Shown here piece after piece: positions 8,291 to 17,516 of a stretch of 64,000 bases of DNA. Numbering within the stretch: the stretch's first letter is position 1; every line of letters begins with the position of its first letter. Made by a program: the position numbers and the translations under genes. The stretch spans positions 740,501 through 804,500 of the forward strand of contig NZ_AP024620.1 in assembly GCF_023734095.1 (NCBI RefSeq), in the 5' to 3' direction. The notes beneath the pieces are model-generated. The model was not told the DNA's origin. It made no database searches and worked only from the letters and a program-made list of their open reading frames with translations. The stretch comes from Moorella sp. Hama-1. Its GTDB lineage: Bacteria; Bacillota; DSM-521; Neomoorellales; Neomoorellaceae.

Positions 8291-8536
8291 CTAGTGCTCC
8301 TTTTCTAAACCATCGTTTAAGGTAGTTTCCCAGGCTTGGCGCTCTTCTTGCTCCACCTGCCACTCCTCGGGGTCTGACTTCAGGGCTGCAAAAGCAGCAT
8401 TGGCCTGTTCCAGGAAACGCCGGCGTTTATAGGCTTCAAGAGCTTTAATCAATATTTCCTGCCGTGATTCTCCGGTAATCTGGCCGATTTCTTTTAGCGT
8501 CGCCAACGCCTCGTCGGAAATACGTGCCATGGGCAT
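8291..8536 (-). CDS. Ribbon-helix-helix antitoxin of the MazF pair
   Basis: An 81-residue protein. Residues 1-45 (MARISDEALATLKEIGQ and SRQEILIKALEAYKRRR) match the CopG/Arc-type ribbon-helix-helix fold; the acidic C-terminus (PEEWQVEQEERQAWE) is the likely toxin-binding tail. The ATG at 8536 has GAGGTGA 6 bases upstream, better than the TTG two codons earlier. It should repress the operon with MazF. Confidence 0.8.
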   Translation of the reverse strand: MPMARISDEALATLKEIGQITGESRQEILIKALEAYKRRRFLEQANAAFAALKSDPEEWQVEQEERQAWETTLNDGLEKEH

Positions 8537-8555
8537 TATCAATCACCTCATCATA

Positions 8556-8585
8556 AGTATACGCAAACGATAACAGATATGTCAA
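8556..8585 (-). promoter_or_regulatory. Sigma-A promoter of the MazF module
   Basis: On the minus strand TTGACA and TATACT are separated by 18 bp, and the -10 box ends about 20 bp before the antitoxin ATG. It is a near-consensus housekeeping promoter. Confidence 0.75.
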
Positions 8586-9053
8586 CATGCTTGCTAAATG
8601 CGAAGGACTACCATGGAAGCCTGGCAGCAGCTGGGTTATTAAGGTCGACTGATCGCGCCAGATTGTAGCGTACGCGGATAAATAGTATACTATAACCAGC
8701 AGGGAAGAGAGCCGGATTAGTTTCGTCTCCTGAAGTAGAATATAAAAACAATCGACATGGTCCAGGTTGCAAGGTTGTAACCAATAATCGCCCAAGAAGG
8801 CACCGGAGATACAAATCTCCAGGTGCTTTTCTTTTATCCGGCTGAACAGGTACACTTACCAATGTCGCCTTTTTTAAGAAGGATTCCAATACCCATTGGC
8901 GAATTATACCTCCGAAGTAATTTCGGGCCAGATTCACCTCGCGCCGGCGCTTACCCTCCTTGCTCCATTATACCTTCACAGTAAGTTCTGGCCACGTACC
9001 AGCATTATTTTTGGAAGCCATAACGCTTCAAATAAATTCAAGGGGGTTTTTCT
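8586..9053. other. Intergenic region with a terminator-like hairpin
   Basis: I see no convincing gene here. It contains GGAAGCCTGGCAGCAGCTG, a word that recurs with one change near 28541, and a TAGTATACTATAACC motif whose core also recurs near 28512. At 8800-8835 the stem GCACCGGAGAT/ATCTCCAGGTGC with loop ACAA is followed by TTTTCTTTT, the form of an intrinsic terminator on the + strand about 220 bp before the next gene. It may end a leader transcript, but no known riboswitch pattern was recognised. Confidence 0.45.
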
Positions 9054-10187
9054 ATGCCCAAAAAGTTTCTTGCCATCCTTTTAGCCCTGCTTTTATTTTT
9101 AAGCCTGGGTGCGCCCGGCGCCATGGCCGCGAGTCCCCGGCCCGTCGTCGTCCAGGGGGCCATGAATTTAGAGATGCAGAACCTGGTAGCGGCCCTGGAG
9201 GACCCGGTAGAAGTCACATATGGGGGCTGGACCTTCTGGCAGGGGAGTATTAATGGTTTACCCGTGGTTGTTTCTCGTACCGAGGTCGGCATGACCAACG
9301 CCGCTGCTGCCACCCTTCTGGCTATCGAAAAGTTTCATCCCCGGGCTATTATTAACCAGGGGACGGCCGGGGGACACGATCCGTCCCTACATCGCTTTGA
9401 CATTGTCTTGGGGCAGAAAGCCATTAACTTTGGTAAATTTAAATCCAACCATCGCGACTACGGCCAGGGGATTGCCCCGGAAAGCTGGGTACCAGAGGAC
9501 GTAGAGCTTCGTTTAGATGGCAAAGAGGTGAGCTTCCACGGCTTTCCCGGAGACCCCGAACTGATTAAAATCGCCCAGAGCGTGGCCGGCACCTACCAGC
9601 ATGGGCAAATAGTTGCCGGGGTTATCGGTACGGCAGACGAGTGGAACCGGGAACTTGACCGCATAAAATGGGTCCATGAAAAGTTTGGCACATCGGTGGA
9701 GGAAATGGAGACAGCTTCAGCGGCTCAAGTAGCCAGGGCTTATAATATCCCCTTCTTAGGCATCCGCATCCTTTCCAACAGCGAACCCCAGAATGAAGGC
9801 TGGGATCCTAAAGCGGGGGCCTACTGCCAGGAGTACGTCCTGCAAGTTATCAAAGCCCTGGCAGCTGCCGATACCTTTGGTGCTGTCAGTCCAGCCCTCT
9901 TTGTTAACGGCTCGCAGGTTGCCTTAAAGCATACCCCCCTAACTATCTCCGGTTCCATCTATTTACCAGTAAGAGAGGTGTTCGAAAACCTGGGCGGAGT
10001 AGTTGCCTGGGATAATGACAGGGGAGCAGCTCTAGTAAAAATAGACGGTAGAGATTTAACAATCAAAGGGGATGGGGAAGGGTTACTAAAGGACGATACC
10101 CTGTATATCCCGGCCCAGAGTTTATCCCAGATGCTCAATTATCACGTAGTCCTAAATGACGGCCAGGCGGTGCGCCTCTACCAGTAA
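9054..10187 (+). CDS. Exported MTA/SAH nucleosidase-like protein with stalk domain
   Basis: A 377-residue protein with a signal peptide (KK, then a hydrophobic run ending GAMAASP). Residues ~25-280 form a nucleoside phosphorylase/MTA-SAH nucleosidase fold: VSRTEVGMTNAAAAT, INQGTAGG and the ribose-binding VEEMETASAAQVA, where the Met-Glu is the family hallmark. The last ~95 residues (PLTISGSIYLPVREVFENLG and later LYIPAQSLSQML) match the copper-amine-oxidase N1-like stalk domain common on surface proteins of Firmicutes. It probably cleaves a nucleoside outside the cell. The family's usual members are cytoplasmic, so both export and fusion are unusual. Confidence 0.82.
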   Translation: MPKKFLAILLALLLFLSLGAPGAMAASPRPVVVQGAMNLEMQNLVAALEDPVEVTYGGWTFWQGSINGLPVVVSRTEVGMTNAAAATLLAIEKFHPRAIINQGTAGGHDPSLHRFDIVLGQKAINFGKFKSNHRDYGQGIAPESWVPEDVELRLDGKEVSFHGFPGDPELIKIAQSVAGTYQHGQIVAGVIGTADEWNRELDRIKWVHEKFGTSVEEMETASAAQVARAYNIPFLGIRILSNSEPQNEGWDPKAGAYCQEYVLQVIKALAAADTFGAVSPALFVNGSQVALKHTPLTISGSIYLPVREVFENLGGVVAWDNDRGAALVKIDGRDLTIKGDGEGLLKDDTLYIPAQSLSQMLNYHVVLNDGQAVRLYQ

Positions 10188-10231
10188 CCGGCCTGGAAGC
10201 AGAATCTAATTGACGACCCTTATAGCAGGCA

Positions 10232-10256
10232 AGCCGGGCGCAAGCCCGGCTTTATT
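10232..10256 (+). terminator. Hairpin terminator after the exported nucleosidase
   Basis: A perfect 8-bp stem AGCCGGGC/GCCCGGCT with a GCAA tetraloop is followed by TTATT. It lies about 45 bp after the stop codon. Confidence 0.7.
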
Positions 10257-10701
10257 GCTAAGATTGGTTCGGGTGTGAACGCCCTGGCAGGACCAGTCCC
10301 AATCTATCATGGATCCCTGACAAAAACTGGGCTATAAAGGCAGCAGCAGCTTAAAATGGGCATAAGAAAAAGTGGGCTACCAAAGCCGGAAGGTACGTAT
10401 TTGTCGCAATAGAAACGACGGCCATTGCCGCGGGGTAGAGAATATATATCGTCTAATATTGTTGACTTATTCCAGAGATAGTGTAAAGATTTTTTTAAAG
10501 CAACCTGGCTAAGCAAGCAGGAATCTTCGATACCGTGGCGAATAGAATTAAATATTTCAAGGCGCACAACCGGTGACCCTGGGATTGGCCAAGGAAGGGC
10601 CCGGGGCGCAAGGAAGGTCTGTCGCGCGTACATAAGTACGTTGAAGCACTGCTTTACCCGCTACTTAATAAAACCACTGCAAAAAGTATGGAGAATAGGT
10701 T
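10257..10701. other. Intergenic region before the ROK regulator
   Basis: No gene is supported. An open minus-strand frame at 10307-10633 has no recognisable motif. A weak promoter pattern, TTGACT then TAAAGA with 16-bp spacing near 10463-10490, could drive the regulator, which starts about 210 bp downstream. Confidence 0.35.
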
Positions 10702-12027
10702 ATGAAAACGAGCCGGGGACCGGCAGACTTAAAACTGTTACAAGAAATGAACCGGGCGAAGGTGCTGGAAACCATCCGCGCCTCCGGCCCCATTGCGCGG
10801 GTGGACATCGCCCGCCAGACCCATCTCAGCCCGACTACGGTTGCCTCCCTGGTGAGTGACCTGATTGCCGATGGCTGGGTCCGCAGCGTAGGGGAGGGCC
10901 GGTCCCGGGGTGGGCGCAAGCCGACCCTGCTGGAGTTCAACGCCCGGGCTGGCTACATCGTAGCGGTCGATGTCACCGATTCTTATCTCACCACCGCCCT
11001 TACGGATTTGAATGCCCAAGAATTGGAGCAGGAACGAACCATCCCCCACCAGCTGGCCGGCGATGCCCTGGCGGAGCGCATCGGCGCGGAGGTGGGCCGT
11101 GTACTTAGCACCGGAGGGGCGCGGGAATTGCCGGTGGTCGGCATCGGTATATCGACCCCCGGTTTGGTGGACGCCGGCGCCGGGGTAATCCGCTACTCCT
11201 TGAAGCTCAACTGGATGGACCTGCCCCTGGGGCCGGCGCTGGCGCAACGCTTTCATAATCCGGTATATGTGGAAAACGACACCAATGCTGCGGCCATCGG
11301 CGAGAAGTGGTTCGGGGCCGGGCGTCCCTTTGCTAACATGGTTTACGTGTCCATAGGCAGCGGCGTGGGGGCGGGGTTGATCCTCAACGGTGAGGTTTTC
11401 CGCGGTTTTACCGGCAGTGCCGGCGAACTGGGCCATATGAGCATCGACAAGGGTGGGGAAAGGTGCGAGTGCGGCAATATCGGCTGCCTGGAAAACCTGG
11501 TTGCCTGGCCGGCCATCTGGGCGCGGGTGACCAAAGCGGTAAAGCGGGGCGTTCCCACGGTAATTACGGAGATTGTTGAAAATATCGACCAGGTGACGCC
11601 GGAAATCTTGAACAAAGCCGCCTTAGCCGGTGATCAGCTGGCGGTCAATGCCCTGGCGGAAGCCGGGGTCAGCCTGGGGATCGGCCTGGCCAACCTTATT
11701 AACCTTCTGAACCCCGAAGCCATTATCCTGGGGGGCAGCCTCCTCGGCGAAAAGAGTTTTATGCTCCAGCATGTCCGCAAAACCATGGCCACCCACGGGC
11801 TGAAGGTACCCGGTGCCGCCGTGCGCCTCATCCCCAACCAGCTGGGCGAGAAGGCCCGCTTGTTCGGGGTGGCCAGTATCGTGCTGCATAACCTTCTGGC
11901 TACCAAGTTCTGGCCCTCCTTTGCGGAAGAAATCGCCGAACCCTCCTTGGCGGGTGAAAACCAGCGCGCCGGCGGTGTCGCCCCAGATAGTACGCCGCCA
12001 CCGGCGAACTACGAAAATGGCGGTTAA
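10702..12027 (+). CDS. ROK-family transcriptional repressor (NagC/XylR type)
   Basis: 441 residues. The N-terminal winged helix-turn-helix (residues ~10-75: VLETIRASGPIARVDIARQT, then HLSPTTVASLVSDLI) is followed by a full ROK sugar-kinase-like domain with VENDTNAAAIGEKWFGAG and the zinc-binding CECGNIGC box. The ATG is preceded by GGAG. It is the first gene of the amino-sugar locus and most likely represses it until an amino sugar or its phosphate binds. The C-terminal ~35 residues are low-complexity and probably disordered. Confidence 0.9.
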   Translation: MKTSRGPADLKLLQEMNRAKVLETIRASGPIARVDIARQTHLSPTTVASLVSDLIADGWVRSVGEGRSRGGRKPTLLEFNARAGYIVAVDVTDSYLTTALTDLNAQELEQERTIPHQLAGDALAERIGAEVGRVLSTGGARELPVVGIGISTPGLVDAGAGVIRYSLKLNWMDLPLGPALAQRFHNPVYVENDTNAAAIGEKWFGAGRPFANMVYVSIGSGVGAGLILNGEVFRGFTGSAGELGHMSIDKGGERCECGNIGCLENLVAWPAIWARVTKAVKRGVPTVITEIVENIDQVTPEILNKAALAGDQLAVNALAEAGVSLGIGLANLINLLNPEAIILGGSLLGEKSFMLQHVRKTMATHGLKVPGAAVRLIPNQLGEKARLFGVASIVLHNLLATKFWPSFAEEIAEPSLAGENQRAGGVAPDSTPPPANYENGG

Positions 12028-12161
12028 CTTGTGAGGGGTAAGGTAGGAGCTGGCGGGTACGGGCGAAAGGCGACTTGGTTGGAGGCGTAAGCAAACTAAG
12101 CGAAGCCGCGCCGCGGCGGCGGTGAACGGGATGGGGATCGTAGCGTAGGTAGTTGTGAAAA

Positions 12162-12341
12162 GGGTAAGGCAGGTTCCCGGAGGGCGCCTTTGCGCCTTAG
12201 TTCAAAGAGCGGAGCAGGCCGAGGAAACAGCGCGGCCACCTGTTTGAGGCCCGCAGGGCCGAGTTTGGCCGCGCCCAAGGCCTGCGAAGCTCGCACACGT
12301 ATAAGGGCGCAACCAGCGCCCGGAGGGAACCTGCCTCACCC
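12162..12341. ncRNA. 180-nt nested extended hairpin (structured RNA or MITE candidate)
   Basis: Six helices nest inside one another: 12162-12178 with 12325-12341 (17 bp, one mismatch); 12182-12187 with 12316-12321; 12190-12199 with 12302-12312; 12214-12220 with 12279-12285, flanked by GAGC/GCTC; 12230-12238 with 12266-12274 (9 bp perfect); and an apical GGCCC/GGGCC hairpin at 12248-12260. The element sits in the 500-bp gap between the ROK regulator and the oxidoreductase. No open frame here is credible. It could be a regulatory or small RNA, or a non-autonomous element whose 17-bp outer arms are terminal repeats. Confidence 0.55.
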
Positions 12342-12529
12342 TAGCAGCAGGATGACATTAACATATTTTTACCAGAACCCCTTTTCCGGGGAGGTGATTT
12401 TTAATGTAGATGGTAAAGCACGCCATTTTTGGGCTTAGGTAGAAAGCATAATCGGGAAGAGGAATAAAGTGGAGGTCGTACATTTTTTACTTATTTGGCG
12501 TTAATGCCACTAAAGGGAGAGATGGATCA

Positions 12530-14647
12530 ATGGCCAATTTTCCCAACCTGTTCAAACCAATTCGCATCGGCGATCTGGAGTTAGCCAACCGCATTGTCCA
12601 CGTACCCACCGATATCAGTTCCTCCCATGCCGACGGTTCCGTCAGCGAGCGAGATATCCTGCATCACGCCGAAATCGCCAGAGTCGGCACCAGCTTGATC
12701 ATCGTCGGCGCCACCAGCCCGGACGGTAAAACCGGCCGGCCGACGGTAACCTCCCTGGTTGCCGACGGCGACAACTACATCCCCGGCCTGGCCCGCCTGG
12801 CGGAAGCCATGCACCGTTACGGGGCCAAATGCGCCGTCCAGCTGCAGCACCCCGGCCGCCAGGCCGCCATCCCGCGTTACAACACCATGTCCACCAACGA
12901 CATGGTCATCAAGGTCCCCTGGTCGGCGGGCCACGAGGTAATTTACGCCAATGCCGAAGAGAAGGGCAAACAGGCCCGGGCCATGACGGTCGAAGAGGTC
13001 CTGGACATGATCGAACTCTTCTCCGAGGCCGCCTGGCGGGTCCAGCAGGCCGGCTTTGACGCCGTAGAACTCCACGCCGCCCACGGCTACCTCCTGGCCC
13101 AGTTCATGAGCCCCTACACCAACCGCCGCAACGACCGTTTCGGCGGCTCCCTGGAGAACCGCCTGCGCTTCCCCCTGGCCATCATCGACCAGATTCATAA
13201 GAAATGCGGTCGTGACTTCCCTGTCATCGTCCGTTACTCGGTGGACGAGTGGATCCCAGGCGGCCGTGACCTGGAAGAAAGCAAAGCGGTAGCCCGCATG
13301 TTCGAGGAAGCCGGGGTGGCCGCCTTAGACCTCAGCCAGTGCATCACCGAAACCCCGGGGGCCGGTTTCGACCCCATGTATTATGAGCAGGGCTGGACCA
13401 TTTACGCCTCCGAAGCTATCAAAAAAGTTGTCAACATCCCGGTCATCAACAGCCACACCCTGCGCGATCCCGAATACTGCGAGCAGATCCTGGCCGCAGG
13501 TAAGACCGACCTGGTCGGCCTCTCCCGCCAGCTCCTCGCCGACCCTTACTGGCCGGTCAAAGCCCGCCAGGGTAAAACCCAAGAGATCCGCCGCTGCATC
13601 TCCTGCCTGGTAGGTTGCTGGCAGGAATCCATGCTGGCCAAGAAAGAGATCCGCTGCGCCATCAACCCGGCGGTGGGCGATGCCCGCTACGGCCGCATGC
13701 AAAAAGCAAAACAGAGCCTGAACATCGCCGTCGTGGGCGGCGGGCCGGCCGGCATGGAGGCCGCGCGGTTAGCCGCCATTCGCGGCCATAAAGTGACCAT
13801 CTTCGAAAAGACCGGCGAACTGGGCGGGGCCATCCTCGGCTGCTGCCTGGTACCGGGCAAAGAAAAGATGAAGTGGTACGCCGACTGGATTCGCCGCCAG
13901 ATCAAATCCCTGGGGGTGGCGGTCCGCTACCGCACCCAGCCCACGGTGGACGACCTGCGTACTTACGATGTCGTCGTCAACGCCACCGGCGCCAGTTCCT
14001 ATGTCCCCGACCTGCCCGGGGCCGACGGCAGCAATGTAGTAAGGTTTGAAGAAGTCATGGCCTGCCCGAAACGGACCTGCGAGAATTATCCGGGCGACCG
14101 CCAGATGACCCGGGTCGGCGAGCGGGTAATCGTGTGGGGCGACCATTTCCAGGCCGTCGATACGGCCCAGTTCCTGGCCTCCATCGGCAAGCAGGTGACT
14201 ATCATAACACCGAACCGGGAACTGGGGGCCACCATCGAGCCGGTGCACATGTACGTGGTACGCAAGCGCTTTAACCAGACCGATGCCGAAGCCTTAACCT
14301 CGAAGCCGTACAAGCACCCGGTCCGGGTCATCACCAGCGCCACGCTACTGGAGATTCGTGCCGACGCAGCCGTCATCATGGACCGGGAGTTCAACCGTAT
14401 CACCCTGCCCGCCGATACTGTCGTCCTGTGCCAGGTGCAGCCAAATAGCGGGCTGTTCAATGAGCTGCTGGCCGCCGGCCTGAAAGTAGTTAACGTCGGC
14501 GACGCCGTCCGCGCCCGCAATTTAAAGGCGGCTGTAGCCGAGGGCGCCAACTTCGGCCTCATGATTGACGGTGACACCCCCTTCAATACCAACGGCGCCC
14601 TTATGGACGACATCCCCCTGGATGTCCGGTTGGAACTCGGATTGTAG
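12530..14647 (+). CDS. NADH:flavin oxidoreductase, 2,4-dienoyl-CoA reductase type
   Basis: 705 residues in the three-part FadH/trimethylamine-dehydrogenase arrangement. An old-yellow-enzyme TIM barrel (FKPIRIGDLELANRIV, VELHAAHGYLLAQFMSP, NRFGGSLENR-like RFGGSLENR) is followed by an iron-sulfur motif (CISCLVGC, then C with NP). The C-terminal Rossmann region has VVGGGPAGMEAARLAA and a second dinucleotide-binding fold. Such enzymes reduce C=C or related bonds using FMN, FAD and 4Fe-4S. Here it is the first structural gene of a sugar locus rather than a lipid one, so the substrate may be an unsaturated or keto-sugar. GGGAGAG precedes the ATG. Confidence 0.88.
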   Translation: MANFPNLFKPIRIGDLELANRIVHVPTDISSSHADGSVSERDILHHAEIARVGTSLIIVGATSPDGKTGRPTVTSLVADGDNYIPGLARLAEAMHRYGAKCAVQLQHPGRQAAIPRYNTMSTNDMVIKVPWSAGHEVIYANAEEKGKQARAMTVEEVLDMIELFSEAAWRVQQAGFDAVELHAAHGYLLAQFMSPYTNRRNDRFGGSLENRLRFPLAIIDQIHKKCGRDFPVIVRYSVDEWIPGGRDLEESKAVARMFEEAGVAALDLSQCITETPGAGFDPMYYEQGWTIYASEAIKKVVNIPVINSHTLRDPEYCEQILAAGKTDLVGLSRQLLADPYWPVKARQGKTQEIRRCISCLVGCWQESMLAKKEIRCAINPAVGDARYGRMQKAKQSLNIAVVGGGPAGMEAARLAAIRGHKVTIFEKTGELGGAILGCCLVPGKEKMKWYADWIRRQIKSLGVAVRYRTQPTVDDLRTYDVVVNATGASSYVPDLPGADGSNVVRFEEVMACPKRTCENYPGDRQMTRVGERVIVWGDHFQAVDTAQFLASIGKQVTIITPNRELGATIEPVHMYVVRKRFNQTDAEALTSKPYKHPVRVITSATLLEIRADAAVIMDREFNRITLPADTVVLCQVQPNSGLFNELLAAGLKVVNVGDAVRARNLKAAVAEGANFGLMIDGDTPFNTNGALMDDIPLDVRLELGL

Positions 14648-14826
14648 AGGAGGTGAGCAAACCATCTTTAATATTGTTGCCCCAATGAGGTTAGAGGCAG
14701 GAAAGGAGTGAGGGCGCCCACCCATAGAAATAGCTGGCCGGGACTGACACGTCCGGCCCCAGGCAAGTCACCTTCAGGTAGTAGATCACTCATCATCCTT
14801 TAACCTTAATGGAGGGAGGACCATCA

Positions 14827-15990
14827 ATGTTCAGTAAAGGCAGCAAGAAAACTAGGCTCACCAGGGGTTTGTTCCTCATCCTGGCGTTAATCCTGGCAGT
14901 TTCCCTATCCCTGGCCGGGTGCGGCGGCAGCAAAAGCACAGCCCCGGATGCCGGTAAAAGCGGCCAGAGCGGCCAGGCGGAAAAAACAGCGAAGAAATCC
15001 GGCTTCAACATTGCCCTCCTGGACGGCACCAATGGCAATGCCTGGCGCATCCAGATGGAGCAGAACATGCAGCAGGTAGCCGACAAGCTGAAATCCCAGG
15101 GGCTAATCAGCAACTACTCCGTCTATGAAGGCAACAACGACGCCACCACCCAGGCCCAGCAGATGGAGCAGCTGATTAATTCCGGTGTGGACGCGGTCCT
15201 GATCAACCCGGTATCGGCCACGGCCATGGCCCCGGTCATCGACAAAGCGGTGAGCAAAGGGATCCTGGTCATGGCCATTGACCAGCACATCAACCATCCC
15301 AAGGTTATCAGCGTCACCACCGACCAGTACGAATGGGCCCGCATCCAGGCCGAATGGCTGGCCAAGCAGTTAAACGGTAAGGGTGACATCCTGCAGTTTG
15401 ACGCCATGGCCGGCGCGCCGGCCAACGAAGTCCGCCACCAGGCCTTCGCCGATGTCCTGGCCAAATACCCCGGCATCAAGGTCCTGAAGCAGGTCAACAT
15501 GGACTGGGACGAGGGCAAAGCCAAACAATTGATGACCAGCCTGCTGGCTACTTACCCGAAGTTTGACGCCATATTAAACCAGGACGGCGCCGCGGTGGGG
15601 ATCATCAACGCCCTCCAGGAAGCCAAGCACCCGCTCCCCAAGGCCATGACCAGCGACGAATGGATCGCTTACCTGCGCCTGTGGTACGACATCAACCAGA
15701 AAAACCCCAACAACCCCCTGAACGCCATAATCGTGGAGAATCCTCCCGGCATTGGTGCCGACGCCTTGATGATCGCCGTCAACATGCTCCAGGGCAAGAA
15801 GCTGAAGGATGGCGTCCTGACCTCCGATCCCTCGGATAAAGAAAACAAGAACGCCATTTTACTCAAGCCCACTTTGATCATCACCAATGATAATCTCAAA
15901 GAATGGTACGATAAGACCAAGGATAAGCCCGATACTTATTATATCGACAGCGTCCTGTCCCAAGCAGACATCGATAAAATGTTCCAGTAG
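14827..15990 (+). CDS. Sugar ABC transporter substrate-binding lipoprotein
   Basis: About 387 residues. A lipoprotein signal peptide ends at the lipobox LAGC, followed by a short Ser/Gly/Lys linker and a periplasmic-binding-protein type I fold (FNIALLDGTNGNAWRIQME, a repeated VLINPVS pattern, ILQFDAMAGAPAN). It resembles RbsB-like proteins. The ATG at 14827 has GGAGGGAGG just upstream. It is the extracytoplasmic receptor for the importer encoded by the next three genes, anchored in the membrane by its lipidated cysteine. Confidence 0.9.
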   Translation: MFSKGSKKTRLTRGLFLILALILAVSLSLAGCGGSKSTAPDAGKSGQSGQAEKTAKKSGFNIALLDGTNGNAWRIQMEQNMQQVADKLKSQGLISNYSVYEGNNDATTQAQQMEQLINSGVDAVLINPVSATAMAPVIDKAVSKGILVMAIDQHINHPKVISVTTDQYEWARIQAEWLAKQLNGKGDILQFDAMAGAPANEVRHQAFADVLAKYPGIKVLKQVNMDWDEGKAKQLMTSLLATYPKFDAILNQDGAAVGIINALQEAKHPLPKAMTSDEWIAYLRLWYDINQKNPNNPLNAIIVENPPGIGADALMIAVNMLQGKKLKDGVLTSDPSDKENKNAILLKPTLIITNDNLKEWYDKTKDKPDTYYIDSVLSQADIDKMFQ

Positions 15991-16001
15991 GGGTTGAGCC
16001 C

Positions 16002-17516
16002 TTGTTACAAGTACAGCAGATCAGCAAGCATTTCGGCGGTGTGACCGCTCTGAAGGATGCTGCCCTGAGCCTGGCGCCCGGAGAAATCCGGGCGCTCCTC
16101 GGGGCCAACGGCTCGGGGAAGAGTACCCTGGTCAAGGTCCTGGGGGGCCTGGTGGCACCCGACAGCGGGACGATCCTGCTGGACGGGAAGCCCCTGGTCA
16201 TTAATTCCCCTACCGACGCCCGCCGCCACGGTATTGCCGTCGCCTACCAGGACCTGAGCCTGGTGCCCAGGCTGTCCGTGGCCGAAAACCTCCTCCTCGG
16301 CCGGGAGACCTGCCGGCCCCTGGGCTTTGTGGACACCCGGAAGGTCCGGGCGCGGGCGCTGGCATTACTGGAACGCCTGCAGGTAGACGCCGGCCCTGAC
16401 GCCCTGGCGGGCGACCTGGAACCGGCAGCCCAGAGCCTGGTGGAAGTGGCCAAAGCCCTGGCCTGGGAACCCCGCATCCTCATCCTGGACGAAGTGACGG
16501 CCTCCCTGCATCACGATCAGGTGCAGCATCTCTTTACCATCCTCCGGGAGATGAGCCGGAAAGGCCTCGCCATTCTCTTCGTCTCCCATCGCTTCGACGA
16601 AGTCTTTGCCCTGTGCCGGACGGCCGTAATCCTGCGCGGCGGGGAAAGCGTGGCCTCCGTCCAGTTGGACCAGGTGGATGAGGCGGAGGTAGTCTACCAT
16701 ATGACCGGCACCAGGCCCGAGAAGTGCCAAACCGTAACCGCCGGAGCAGGGGAACAGGAGCAGCGAGAGGTAGTCCTGTCCGTTACCGGCCTCCAGGTGC
16801 CACCCCGGGTGCGGGGCGTCACCCTGACGGCCCGGGCCGGGGAGATTATCGGCCTGGCCGGTCTGCAGGGCCAGGGCCAGGCGGAATTCCTGCGCGCCAT
16901 TTACGGCCTGCTCCCCTTTACCAGCGGCCGGGTGGAGTACAGCGGGGCAGCGGTTGCCTTTCACTCGCCGCGGGAGGCGGTACGCCGGGGTATCGGCTTT
17001 ATCTCCGGGGACCGGGAGCGGGAGGGCCTCCTGCCGGTACGCTCCGTGACGGAGAACCTGTTCCTGACACGGCTGGCCAAAAAACGGTTGGTCAAGGCCC
17101 TCAACCCTCGGGTGCTGCAGGACGAAGCCCGCCGGCAGATCCAAGAGCTGCGTATTGTCGCCGGCAGTGCCGGCCACCCGGCCAACAGCCTCAGCGGCGG
17201 CAACCAGCAGAAGTTGATTATCGGCCGCTGGCTGGCCGTACAACCACGGCTTCTTTTGCTCGACGACCCCACCAGGGGCGTCGACGTCAGCGCCCGCCGG
17301 GAGATCCACGACCTGTTGCGCCGGATGGCCGCGGCCGGAACGGCGGTGCTCATCTCCTCCAGCGATAACGAAGAACTCCTGGCCATCGCCGAGCGCATTT
17401 ACGTCTTTTATGAAGGGGAAATAGTAGCCGTGATCCAGGAGCACGAGAAAACGGAAGAATGCCTGGTGGCGGCTATGCTCGGCATGGAACGAACCACGCC
17501 AAAGGAGGGCGCCTGA
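16002..17516 (+). CDS. Sugar ABC transporter ATPase (RbsA/MglA type)
   Basis: 504 residues with two ABC domains. The first has Walker A LLGANGSGKSTLV and ILILDEVTASL. The second has a degenerate Walker A (GLAGLQGQGQAEFL) but an intact LSGGNQQKLIIGRWLA signature and LLLDDPTRGVDV. This two-domain arrangement with a degenerate second P-loop is typical of ribose/galactose-type importers. The start is a TTG 11 bp after the binding-protein stop. It should energise uptake through the two permeases that follow. Confidence 0.92.
   Translation: MLQVQQISKHFGGVTALKDAALSLAPGEIRALLGANGSGKSTLVKVLGGLVAPDSGTILLDGKPLVINSPTDARRHGIAVAYQDLSLVPRLSVAENLLLGRETCRPLGFVDTRKVRARALALLERLQVDAGPDALAGDLEPAAQSLVEVAKALAWEPRILILDEVTASLHHDQVQHLFTILREMSRKGLAILFVSHRFDEVFALCRTAVILRGGESVASVQLDQVDEAEVVYHMTGTRPEKCQTVTAGAGEQEQREVVLSVTGLQVPPRVRGVTLTARAGEIIGLAGLQGQGQAEFLRAIYGLLPFTSGRVEYSGAAVAFHSPREAVRRGIGFISGDREREGLLPVRSVTENLFLTRLAKKRLVKALNPRVLQDEARRQIQELRIVAGSAGHPANSLSGGNQQKLIIGRWLAVQPRLLLLDDPTRGVDVSARREIHDLLRRMAAAGTAVLISSSDNEELLAIAERIYVFYEGEIVAVIQEHEKTEECLVAAMLGMERTTPKEGA

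Noticed and set aside
8660-8835. Riboswitch (SAM type) before the exported nucleosidase, because of the terminator-like hairpin
   Set aside because: None of the conserved SAM-I core words are present, and the hairpin is 220 bp from the gene.
10307-10633. Open minus-strand frame of 108 codons in the gap before the ROK regulator
   Set aside because: No motif, biased composition and no clear ribosome site; I treat it as a chance frame.
12494-12509. TGGCGTTAATGCCA as a defined ROK operator
   Set aside because: A near-palindrome in a plausible place, but only one copy and an imperfect fit; not listed as a feature.
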